Below, one piece after another: positions 1-7,050 of a stretch of DNA of 19,620 nucleotides (positions within the stretch are counted from its first letter, which is position 1; every line of letters begins with the position of its first letter). The position numbers and the translations under genes were made by a program. Origin of the DNA: Frankiaceae bacterium. Its GTDB lineage: Bacteria > Actinomycetota > Actinomycetes > JADGOU01. Where the stretch lies: contig JADGOU010000016.1 in the NCBI GenBank assembly GCA_017882835.1, positions 1 to 19,620 of the forward strand. The letters run 5' to 3'. The notes below the pieces were generated by a model. That model had not been told where the DNA came from. It was given only the letters and a program-made list of their open reading frames with translations, and did not search any database.

Positions 1-504
1 GGCGTTGGTGATCGAAGCGGATGGCAACATGAACATGCACGCCGAACTCGGGTCCGCCCGGCGACGTTGGCCGCCGTCGACACCGCCGGGCGCTCGAACA
101 AGTCCCTGGGCGGCTGGGCGGTGCCTTGCCAAGAGAACCGCGCTGGTAGCGATCGAGCTCCCGCCGGGCGGCCATCACCTCGGCGTAGAACTGGGCCACC
201 GACTCGGGTTCCGGTGCCACCGCCCGCTCCCAACCGTCGCTGGAGCGGATGAGCCGTCGGTGGGCGCAAAGTCGAACTCGATGGCGTAGCACCGCCGCCA
301 GGTCGTGGCGTTCGGCAGCGATCGCCGCCCTCATGTCTGTGCCCGTGACGATGTAGCCGCGGACCTGCTCAACCGGCTCGGGGGCGGTGAGCTGAACCGG
401 CATGGCGTTCACCCGGGCCGGGTAGCGCCGAAGGTCACCGCGACAGCCAACCCTGGGCCTCCGCCGTGCGCAGCGCCTCCACCCGGTTGCGGGCCGGGTC
501 TTGG
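1..504 (-). other. Unassigned stretch, possible gene remnant
   Basis: I recognise no intact gene here. On the minus strand one frame stays open from about 1070 to the window edge. Its first half encodes the remains of a histidine kinase, while below about position 505 it no longer looks like that family. A neighbouring frame holds a short run RNRVEALRTAEAQGWLS (about 435-495) that looks protein-like, and the open frame contains VAQFYAEVMAARRELDRY (around 170-230). Neither gave me a family. The open frames on the plus strand look like shadows rich in Arg, Pro and Gly. The simplest reading is debris of one or more genes joined to the truncated kinase; a gene continuing past the window edge is also possible. 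Confidence 0.3.
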
Positions 505-1158
505 CAATCGCCGAGGCCACGGTGAGGCGCGCCTGCACATCCCGCCCGCGGTCGAGTTCCCACATCACGCGGAGGAACCACACCCCCGAGCGGTACAGGA
601 AGGCAGCGGCGCCGACGTACAACAGGTAGTTCACCGCCCACAGCAGACGGCCCGGGTTGCCCGTGGCGACCTGAGCGACGCCGGCGACAGCAGCGCCCAG
701 CCCCACGACGATCACCAGCCCGCGCGCCGGCAGCAGTGGGGTGGCCGCGCCCGTCAGCGCGCCGCAGAACAGCAGCGCCGCCGCGCCCGCGGGGAACCCG
801 AGGTGGAAGGTGCCCGGCACGACGCGCCCGTCGGCCGGGAAGGCGGCGACACCAGCCGCCAGGCCGGCCGCGGTCAGCGCTCCAGCCAGGCCGAATAGCC
901 GTGGCGTCGGTCGGCGGCCGCCGAGTAGGCCGGCGATGCCGGCGCGGAGCAGGGCCACGCACGCGGCGGTGTGCGCCGCCGTCACAATCAGCAGGACCGC
1001 GGCTCCCCACGCCCGAAGCCGTGGCTGGCTGTCCACCAGCAGGAGCGCGACCAGCGGCTCTGATATGAGGCGGACAGCAGGTAGAGCTGCCACCGGATGG
1101 CCAGGTCGACCCGGTCCACCCCGGCGCGCCCGCTCCACCACCGCGTGATGGTCGCCAC
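505..1158 (-). pseudogene. Broken sensor histidine kinase, membrane half only
   Basis: This is the remnant of a histidine kinase with several membrane helices, of the NarL/DesK-associated kind that often sits beside ABC-2 exporters. A start at GTG 1158 gives VATITRWWSG..DLAIRWQLYLL. The frame changes near 1065 and resumes as EPLVALLLVDSQPRLRAWG followed by hydrophobic segments and, near 510-560, WELDRGRDVQARLTVA, which is the linker expected just before the H-box. The phosphorylated histidine, N-box and ATP-binding boxes that should follow are missing; the sequence turns into something unrelated. It lies directly downstream of the permease remnant, as in intact exporter-kinase clusters. The family call rests on the linker motif, helix pattern and context, so it is moderate. 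Confidence 0.5.
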
Positions 1159-1187
1159 GTCCTCAGCCTGGCACGGTCGGCTCGGCA

Positions 1188-2014
1188 CCGCGGCTCCCAG
1201 CGGAACCGCCGTCGCGTCGCCCCTACCCTTGCGACCACCCACGCGGCGAGGACCAGCACGGCGACGGCGCCCGGCCGGAACGAGGCCGCCAGGCCCACCG
1301 TGGCTCCGCCGGGGGTGGTCCCGGTCAGGCCGACGTGCAGTAGGTCGACGACAGGGGTCAGCAGCAGCGCGTGGGCGAGGCGCGCCAGCGGCTCGGGTAT
1401 TCCATCAAGGGGAACATCAGCCCACTGAGGAGCAGCCACGCGAGCAGCACGGGCATGGTGATCACCTGCGCCATCTCCACGGTGCGGGTCAGCACCGTGC
1501 TGACGCCGGCCAGCAGTCCGAACACTGCCGTCCCTAGCATGATCGCGGCGACGACGAGGGCGGGGTTCGTGGGCATCCGCAGGCCGAAGACGGTGACCGC
1601 CGCGACCAGCCCGATCAGGATCTGCCCCCAGGCGATCGCCACTGCGGGTGCCGCGGTCCCGGCGAGGATCTCGGCGTCGCTGCTTTCGCCGGTGCGCAGC
1701 CGCTTGAGCACCAGCACTTCTCGCCGGGCGACCAGCGCGGTCACGAAGTTGAGGTAGACGACCGAGAGCAGGGTGAACGCGGTCAGCGAGGTCACGATCG
1801 TCGCGCCACTGAGGCGCTCGGCACTGTCCGGCGGCAGGCCCGACCGGACGAACAGCACCAAGGCGGCGGGGACCACGAAGGCGTTGAACAGCGCCATCGG
1901 GTTGCGCCGTAGCAGGAGCGCCTCGGCCCGGGCCAGGGCGACTATCCGCCGGGTGGTCCCGGCCGGCGCGGTCCGGGTGCCTCGCATCGCCTTGGTCAGC
2001 ATGTCGGTCGTCAT
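1188..2014 (-). pseudogene. ABC-2 type exporter permease, frameshifted
   Basis: This encodes the membrane subunit of an ABC-2 exporter, the kind that moves drugs or lipids out of the cell together with one ATPase. The start ATG 2014 overlaps the ATPase stop by 4 bases (ATGA). About 205 residues read cleanly, including the N-terminal RRNPMALFNAFVVPAALV helix and later helices up to LLAWLLLSGLMFPLMEYP. Near 1393-1397 the frame slips: the expected continuation EPLARLAHALLLTPVVDLLH is present but in the neighbouring frame. It runs to an RRRFRWEPR tail typical of this family near 1188, where the expected stop is not found. One indel separates two well-conserved parts, so the gene is recently broken. 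An active shortened protein cannot be excluded, but it would lack the last helix. Confidence 0.7.
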
Positions 2015-2976
2015 GCCGTCATCTCCTGGTCTTGGGTGTGCCCGGTCGCGGATTCCGCCACGGCGAGGAGGGCCTCCTCCAGGGAGGCCGAGCGGGCGTT
2101 CAGGTCCGTCAGCTCAACGCCGTGGGAGCTCGCCCAGCCGAGCAGCGCGGCGAGGGTTGGCTGCACGTCCTGGGTGTGCACGAAGCACCTCGCGGCCGGC
2201 GCTTCCCTGCTGCTCCTCCGTCCGTACAGCGCCCGGCAGGTCCGGGACTGGATCGCCGGTGTCCGGGGGGGAGCGTGAACGAGACGGGGCGGCGAGGACG
2301 CAGTCACCTCGGCCGGGGTGCCGGCCCGGACGATCCTGCCCCGGTGCAGGATCGCGAGGCGGTCCGCCAGCTCCTCGGCTTCGGCCACGTTGTGGGTGCT
2401 CAGCACCTCCGTGGTGCCCGACTCCAGCAGGTCGCGCACCAGCCGCCAGGTGCAAAGCCGGCTCTCCGGGTCCAGCCCGGTGGCGGGCTCGTCGAGAATC
2501 AGCACCTCCGGCCGGCCGAGGATGGCCATCGCGAGGTCGAGCCGGCGCTGTTCGCCGCCGGAGAGCTGCTTGACCGGGACGCCCCACTCGGTGGCGGAGG
2601 TCGACAAGGCCGAGTGCCTCCTCGACCGGTCGCGCCCAGGTCAACGTGCCGGCCCACATCTGGCCGGTCTCGCCGACGGTGAGATCGGTCGGGAACCCCC
2701 CTTCCTACAGCATGATGCCGATCCGGCGCCGCACCAACCGCCGAGCCCGGTGGGGTCGCACCCGAGCACCCGCACCCCGCCGGACGTGGGCGGGGCCAGG
2801 CCGTCGAGCACCTCCAGGGTGGAGGTCTTCCCGGCACCGTTGGTGCCGAACAGCGCGAACAGCTGCCCGCGGCGTACTGCGAAGCTGACTCCACGCACGG
2901 CGTCGAAGCCTCGCCGCCCGGCCCCGCCGTAGCGGCGCCAAAGATCCTCAACGGTGATGATGCGGGAATCGTCCAT
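2011..2976 (-). pseudogene. ABC exporter ATPase, multiply disrupted
   Basis: This was the ATP-hydrolysing subunit of the exporter. Starting at ATG 2976 it reads MDDSRIITVEDLWRRYGG and then the Walker A loop GTNGAGKTS. Near 2730 the frame shifts. The conserved stretch RRRIGIML is followed by an in-frame TAG where the family has Gln, then EGGFPTDLTVGET. Near 2582 an extra G shifts the frame again, after which the signature LSGGEQ, Walker B VLILDEPATGLDP and the switch histidine in LSTHN follow in one frame. Around 2200-2300 the C-terminal domain is scrambled between frames (SFTLPP, DLPGAV) before ending well with ARSASLEEALLAV. All catalytic motifs survive, but no single frame joins them, so a full protein cannot be made. 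Confidence 0.85.
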
Positions 2977-3054
2977 ACCCGGAGCGTCCGTCCGCAGCCG
3001 CCCGCGCCGCAGTGCCTGCGATCACCAGTCTTGGTCGCCGACACACGTCCGTCC

Positions 3055-3070
3055 CATGACGAATGTCATG
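3055..3070. promoter_or_regulatory. Perfect inverted repeat CATGAC-N4-GTCATG
   Basis: CATGAC (3055-3060) and GTCATG (3065-3070) are exact reverse complements separated by GAAT. The site lies 5 bases past the stop of the VOC gene and about 80 bases ahead of the start of the ABC ATPase remnant, both on the minus strand. Its size suits a dimeric repressor operator. It could also be a short hairpin at the end of the VOC transcript, but with only 6 pairs and no U-run that is weaker. Confidence 0.3.
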
Positions 3071-3075
3071 ACTCG

Positions 3076-3549
3076 CTACGCCGGCGCCGCGGCTGCTCGC
3101 AAAGCGTCGATCTCCAGCTTCTTCATGGTGAACATCGCGCGCATGACCCGTTCGGACTTCTCCGGATCGGGATCTTGAATCAGCTCGGGCAACACGGTCG
3201 GAACGATCTGCCAGGACACGCCGTAGGCGTCCTTCAGCCAGCCGCAAGGGCCTTCTTCACCGCCCTCGGAGAGCTTGCTCCAGTAGTGGTCGACCTCTTC
3301 CTGGGTTGCGCAGTGGACCTGAAACGAGATTGCCTCGGTGAATGCATACTCGGGACCGCCGTTCAACGCGAGAAACTCTTGGCCGTCGAGTGAGAAGGCC
3401 ACGGTCATGACCGTCCCCTCTGGCCGGGGTCCGGCGGGACCGTAGCGGGCCACCTCGGAGATCCTCGAGTCAGGAAACACCGACGTGTAGTGCTGCGCCG
3501 CCCGTTCGCCTTCGGTGTCGAACCACAGGCAAGGTGTGATCTTGGGCAT
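3076..3549 (-). CDS. PhnB-like VOC superfamily protein
   Basis: This 157-residue protein belongs to the VOC (glyoxalase/bleomycin-resistance fold) superfamily, PhnB/3-demethylubiquinone-methyltransferase-like branch. The marks are the opening PKITPCLWFDTEGERAAQHY, the ARYGPAGP and LNGGPEYAFTEAISF segments, and the closing YGVSWQIVPTVLPELI. The biochemical role of these proteins is mostly unknown, so no reaction is assigned. The start ATG 3549 is chosen because AAGGAGG sits 5 bases upstream and the conserved domain begins at residue 2; the frame is open further upstream but without family similarity. The gene is monocistronic and divergent from hisI. It uses codons such as TTT, ATT, CAA, GAT and GCA more often than the trp genes, which hints at later acquisition. 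Confidence 0.85.
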   Translation of the reverse strand: MPKITPCLWFDTEGERAAQHYTSVFPDSRISEVARYGPAGPRPEGTVMTVAFSLDGQEFLALNGGPEYAFTEAISFQVHCATQEEVDHYWSKLSEGGEEGPCGWLKDAYGVSWQIVPTVLPELIQDPDPEKSERVMRAMFTMKKLEIDALRAAAAPA

Positions 3550-3667
3550 CCATTCCTCCTTCGGGCAGCGACCTGTCGGGTGCTGCGTCCTGTCCTCGAT
3601 AGACCACCACACCGGCGGGAACTCATCGGTCGCCCGTGGCCGAGTCCGCGCTGGGTGCCGCACCCGG

Positions 3668-3680
3668 CACAATGGCGACC
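3668..3680 (+). promoter_or_regulatory. Candidate leaderless -10 element for hisI
   Basis: CACAAT (3668-3673) is followed by 7 bases and then ATG 3681. This spacing is that of an actinobacterial -10 box driving a transcript that starts at the start codon. No Shine-Dalgarno sequence precedes that ATG, which agrees with a leaderless message. No clear -35 box was seen. If real, it would be the promoter of the hisI-trpE-membrane protein run. Confidence 0.35.
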
Positions 3681-4088
3681 ATGCCTGGACCCGCCCGTCC
3701 ATCCCACCTCAACAGGGCCATCGCTGCCCGGCTCAAGCGCGACGCCGACGGCCTGGTGCCAGCCGTCGCCCAGCAGCACGACACCGGTGAAGTGCTGATG
3801 GTGGGCTGGATGGACGACGAGGCGCTGCACCGCACGCTGACCACCGGCCGGTGCACCTACTGGAGCCGCAGCCGAGGCGAGTACTGGGTGAAGGGGGAGA
3901 CATCGGGTCACCAGCAGTGGGTGCGCTCGGTCGCGCTGGACTGCGACGCCGACACCGTGCTGGTCCAGGTCGACCAGATCGGCGCCGCTTGCCACACCGG
4001 CGAGCGCACCTGCTTCGACGCCGACGTACTGCCCGCCGTCGTGGGGGTCCCGGGCGCTCGCACCTCGCCAGCCCCCTCAGCCACGTGA
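3681..4088 (+). CDS. hisI: Phosphoribosyl-AMP cyclohydrolase
   Basis: HisI hydrolyses the adenine ring of phosphoribosyl-AMP in histidine synthesis, in the cytoplasm. The 135-residue protein shows the family blocks VLMVGWMDDEAL, YWSRSRGEYWVKGETSGH, DCDAD and GAACHTGERTCF. D87, D89 and D91 fit the magnesium site, and C88, C104 and C111 the zinc site. The length matches the single-domain actinobacterial enzyme without a fused HisE part. ATG 3681 is preferred because of the -10-like CACAAT at the right distance; in-frame ATG 3672 and an earlier open stretch are alternatives. The stop overlaps the trpE GTG by 4 bases. hisF, which often precedes hisI in actinobacteria, is not upstream; a divergent VOC gene is there instead. 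The C-terminal tail after residue 120 is poorly conserved. Confidence 0.93.
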   Translation: MPGPARPSHLNRAIAARLKRDADGLVPAVAQQHDTGEVLMVGWMDDEALHRTLTTGRCTYWSRSRGEYWVKGETSGHQQWVRSVALDCDADTVLVQVDQIGAACHTGERTCFDADVLPAVVGVPGARTSPAPSAT

Positions 4089-5590
4089 CCACCGGCGTCC
4101 TGCTCCCGGGCCGGGAGGAGTTCGCCGCTTTGGCGCACGACTTTCCCGTCGTACCGGTGACCCGCCGGCTGCTCGCCGACGGGGAGACGCCGGTCGGCGC
4201 CTACCGCAAGCTGGCCGGCGGCCCGGGCACGTTCCTGCTGGAGTCAGCGGAGCACGGCGGCGTCTGGTCGCGCTACTCCATTATCGGTGTCCGCTCCGCC
4301 GCGACCCTGACCGAGGCCGGCGGGCAGGCGGTCTGGCACGGTCAGCGGCCGCCCGGCGTGCCCGCGGTCGGAGATCCGCTGGCGGTGCTGCGGGCGAGCA
4401 CGCTCGCGCTGCGCGGAGCCCCGCTGCCCGGGCTGCCGCCGCTGTCCGGTGGCCTGGTCGGCTACCTGAGCTATGACGCCGTACGCCGGCTGGAGCGGTT
4501 GCCGTCGCTGGCGGTGGACGACCTGCATCTGCCGGAGATCGCCATGCTGCTGGCGACCGACCTGGCCGTGCTCGACCACGCCGAAGGCTCGGTGCTGCTC
4601 GTCGCCAACGCACTGCTGGGTCCGGAGCCGCAGCCGGCGGTAATCGAGGCGGCGTACGACGACGCGCTGGGTCGCCTGGACACCATGACCACCGATTTGG
4701 CCAAGCCGGCCGAGTCGACCGTGTCGACATTGGCCTCGGCCGCCCCGCCGGCTTACGTCGGTACGGCGCCGGCGGCCGGCTACCCGGCGGCGGTCGAGCA
4801 GGTAAAGGAGGAGATCCGGGCCGGCGAGGCGTTCCAGGTTGTGCTCAGCCAGCGGTTCGAGGTGGCGACGACCGCGCAAGCGCTCGACGTCTACCGAGTG
4901 CTGCGGGCCTCGAATCCCAGCCCGTACATGTACCTGCTCCGGTTCACCGACCACGACGTGGTCGGGTCCAGCCCGGAGGCTCTGGTCAAGGTGACCGCCG
5001 GCCGGGCGATGTTGCACCCGATCGCGGGCACCCGGCCGCGGGGCGCCACCCCGGAGCAGGACGCGGCGCTGGCCGCGGACCTGCTCGCCGACCCCAAGGA
5101 GCGCAGCGAGCACGTGATGCTCGTCGACCTTGGCCGCAACGACCTGGGCCGGGTGTGCGTCCCCGGCACCGTGGACGTGGTCGAGTTCATGTCGGTCGAG
5201 CGCTACAGCCACGTGATGCACATCGTGTCCACGGTGGTCGGTGAGGTCACCGCCGACCGGACGGCGTACGACGTGCTGACCGCCTGCTTCCCGGCCGGCA
5301 CCCTGTCCGGCGCGCCGAAGCCGCGGGCGATGGAGATCATCGAGGAGCTGGAGCCGACCCGACGTGGGCTGTACGGCGGTGCCGTCGGCTACCTTGGCTT
5401 TGGCGGCGACTCCGACACCGCCATCGCCATCCGCACGGTCGTGCTGCGCGCCGGCCGGGCGTACGTGCAGGCCGGGGCCGGCATCGTCGCCGACTCCGAC
5501 CCGGCGACCGAGGACCAGGAGTGCCGGAACAAGGCAGCGGTCGTGCTGCAGGCATTGGCCGCGGCCGAGTCGCTGCGCCGCGTCGGGTGA
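4085..5590 (+). CDS. trpE: Anthranilate synthase component I
   Basis: TrpE makes anthranilate from chorismate, using ammonia supplied by a TrpG glutaminase that is not in this window. The 501-residue protein has the N-terminal tryptophan-binding segment LLESAE (51-56), which suggests feedback inhibition by tryptophan. It also has the chorismate-binding domain with FQVVLSQRFE, PIAGTRPRG, DLGRNDLGR (348-356) and FPAGTLSGAPKPRAMEI (402 on). The ending GAGIVADSDPATEDQEC..KA is standard. GTG 4085 is chosen because it overlaps the hisI stop (GTGA) and gives the usual N-terminus; the open frame further upstream lies inside hisI in another frame. TrpE is favoured over the related PabB and MbtI-type enzymes by the LLES motif and the trp neighbours. 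Confidence 0.96.
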   Translation: MTTGVLLPGREEFAALAHDFPVVPVTRRLLADGETPVGAYRKLAGGPGTFLLESAEHGGVWSRYSIIGVRSAATLTEAGGQAVWHGQRPPGVPAVGDPLAVLRASTLALRGAPLPGLPPLSGGLVGYLSYDAVRRLERLPSLAVDDLHLPEIAMLLATDLAVLDHAEGSVLLVANALLGPEPQPAVIEAAYDDALGRLDTMTTDLAKPAESTVSTLASAAPPAYVGTAPAAGYPAAVEQVKEEIRAGEAFQVVLSQRFEVATTAQALDVYRVLRASNPSPYMYLLRFTDHDVVGSSPEALVKVTAGRAMLHPIAGTRPRGATPEQDAALAADLLADPKERSEHVMLVDLGRNDLGRVCVPGTVDVVEFMSVERYSHVMHIVSTVVGEVTADRTAYDVLTACFPAGTLSGAPKPRAMEIIEELEPTRRGLYGGAVGYLGFGGDSDTAIAIRTVVLRAGRAYVQAGAGIVADSDPATEDQECRNKAAVVLQALAAAESLRRVG

Positions 5591-6213
5591 GCGGGGCCGC
5601 GCCGACGGCTGTCCGCCGGCAGTTGAGACGCGAGCTCGGGATCGCGGTAGCGCTGTGTCTGGCCGGCGCCGTCCTCGGCCTCGTCGCCGCCGGGCAGCCG
5701 TGGGCACACGTCACCGTTCGTCAGCCGCCGCCGTTGTCGCTGCTCACCGTGGCCCTGTCCGGGCGGGTGCTGGCGCCGCCGGCGGGCGCGGCTGCCCTGG
5801 TCGGCCTGGCCGGGGTGGTGGCGGTGGCGGCCGCCCGCGGCTGGGGCCGGGTGGCGCTCGGCGGTCTGCTGGTACTCACCGGGGCTGCGATGCTCGCCTC
5901 GCTGCCGGCCGTCAGTGGCGCTCGAGTGCGCGACTCCGCCGCCCTGGCGGAGCGAGTGCCGAACGCTGCCGCGGCCGGCTCGGCGGTCACGGTGACCTCC
6001 ACGGCCTGGCCGGTCGTCGCCGCGGTCGGCGGTGCCCTGATCTTCGCCGCCGGAGCGCTCACGGTCTTCCGCGGTCGGCGCTGGCCCGCCATGAGCGCCC
6101 GGTACGACGCCCCGAGCGGAGCGGCGGCCAGCCGCACGTCCAGCTCGGCGGCCGTTGCCGGCGAGGCTGCCCAGTGGGACGCCATCGATCGCGGCGAAGA
6201 CCCGACCACCTGA
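5587..6213 (+). CDS. Trp operon-associated membrane protein
   Basis: This 208-residue protein matches the actinobacterial Trp-operon-associated membrane protein family found between trpE and trpC. Its function is unknown. It has about four membrane helices (residues roughly 17-36, 60-84, 88-108 and 141-161). The family marks QPWA (37-40) after helix 1, GRRWPAMSARYD (163-174) after helix 4, and the C-terminal WDAIDRGEDPT are all present. The start GTG 5587 overlaps the trpE stop by 4 bases, so its translation is likely coupled to trpE. The C-terminal part between them is Ala/Ser-rich and probably cytoplasmic. The constant linkage with trpE suggests a role tied to tryptophan or its precursors, but that is inference. 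Confidence 0.88.
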   Translation: MSGAAPTAVRRQLRRELGIAVALCLAGAVLGLVAAGQPWAHVTVRQPPPLSLLTVALSGRVLAPPAGAAALVGLAGVVAVAAARGWGRVALGGLLVLTGAAMLASLPAVSGARVRDSAALAERVPNAAAAGSAVTVTSTAWPVVAAVGGALIFAAGALTVFRGRRWPAMSARYDAPSGAAASRTSSSAAVAGEAAQWDAIDRGEDPTT

Positions 6214-6289
6214 GGCGAGCTTGCTCCGCGGCTTCACCCGCCGTCGGCACTGTTTCGGGCCGCGACACGCCGTACCGGCCACACGGCCC

Positions 6290-6295
6290 TAACAT
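6290..6295 (+). promoter_or_regulatory. Candidate -10 box ahead of the response regulator
   Basis: TAACAT fits the actinobacterial TANNNT -10 pattern and would start a transcript about 65 bases before the response regulator ATG. The 152-base gap 6214-6365 holds no gene, and I saw no strong hairpin in it. No -35 box is evident, so this is a weak call. It matters because it would separate the two-component pair from trpE transcription. Confidence 0.22.
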
Positions 6296-6365
6296 GGCCC
6301 GAACTCCGTTGGCCGACGCCCTGGAGATGATCAGTAACGTACCGTGGTGGCGAGGGTGGTGGGTG

Positions 6366-7049
6366 ATGGGCGAGAGCAGGGGTCTCGTGCTCGTGGTGGA
6401 GGACGAGAAGGCGATCGCCGACCTGGAGCGGCTCTACCTCAGCCGGGCCGGGTACGGCGTCCAGGTGGAGGCCGACGGCCGGGCCGGCCTGGCCGCGGCC
6501 CGCGCCCTGCACCCGGTCGCGATCATCCTGGACGTTGGGCTGCCGATTCTCGACGGCACCGAGGTCTGCCGGGCGTTGCGCGCGGACGGCGACTGGACGC
6601 CGGTGCTGTTCGTTACCGCCCGCGACGACGAGGTGGACCGGGTAGTCGGGCTGGAACTGGGTGCCGACGACTACATCACCAAGCCGTTCTCGCCGCGCGA
6701 GCTGGTGGCCCGGGTGAAGACGGTGTTGCGTCGCAGCTCCGGCGGTGGCGCCGCCGACGAGCGCGTCACCACCCTTGGCGAGGTGACGTTGGACCCTGCC
6801 CGTCGGCGGATGTTCGCCGCCGGGACCGAGGTGGCGCTGACCACCACCGAGTTCGACCTGCTGGCCTACCTGATGCGCCGGCCCGGCCGAGTGTTCTCCC
6901 GCGAGCAGTTGCTCTCCGAAGTCTGGGGGTACGCCGCGGCCGCCGGCACCCGCACCGTCGACGTCCATATCGCCCAGCTGCGGGCCAAGCTGGGCGCGGC
7001 CAGCCCAATTCGCACGGTGCGCGGCGTCGGGTACGCCGCCGACGGCTGA
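6366..7049 (+). CDS. OmpR/PhoB-family response regulator
   Basis: This 227-residue DNA-binding response regulator has a receiver domain (about 6-122) with the acidic pair E12-D13, the phospho-acceptor D56 in IILDVGLP, T84 in FVTARD and K106 in YITKPFSP, so it looks fully functional. A winged-helix output domain follows (about 130-225) with TTTEFDLLAYLMRRPGRVFSREQLL and RTVDVHIAQLRAKLG, ending in the usual RTVRGVGY. ATG 6366 is chosen because the receiver begins 6 residues later; an in-frame GTG at 6363 and earlier starts are possible. It is followed after one base by its histidine kinase. The pair sits inside the trp block, which is an unusual place, and its target genes are unknown. Confidence 0.93.
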   Translation: MGESRGLVLVVEDEKAIADLERLYLSRAGYGVQVEADGRAGLAAARALHPVAIILDVGLPILDGTEVCRALRADGDWTPVLFVTARDDEVDRVVGLELGADDYITKPFSPRELVARVKTVLRRSSGGGAADERVTTLGEVTLDPARRRMFAAGTEVALTTTEFDLLAYLMRRPGRVFSREQLLSEVWGYAAAAGTRTVDVHIAQLRAKLGAASPIRTVRGVGYAADG

Positions 7050-7050
7050 C

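Noticed and set aside
5..898. Plus-strand frames at the left edge as possible genes
   Set aside because: Their products are Arg/Pro/Gly-rich without domain features, and from about 505 on they lie opposite the kinase remnant.
505..2976. Programmed frameshifting as the cause of the broken exporter frames
   Set aside because: There are several shifts plus a stop codon across three genes and a missing catalytic half in the kinase; decay explains all of it more simply.
3076..3702. Longer form of the VOC protein starting at 3702
   Set aside because: The extra 51 residues are Arg/Pro-rich and unlike the family, while ATG 3549 has a perfect ribosome binding site.
4244..5707. Long minus-strand open frame (487 codons) opposite trpE
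   Set aside because: It mirrors the codon pattern of trpE, is rich in Arg/Gly/His/Gln and has no family likeness. It is a high-GC shadow.
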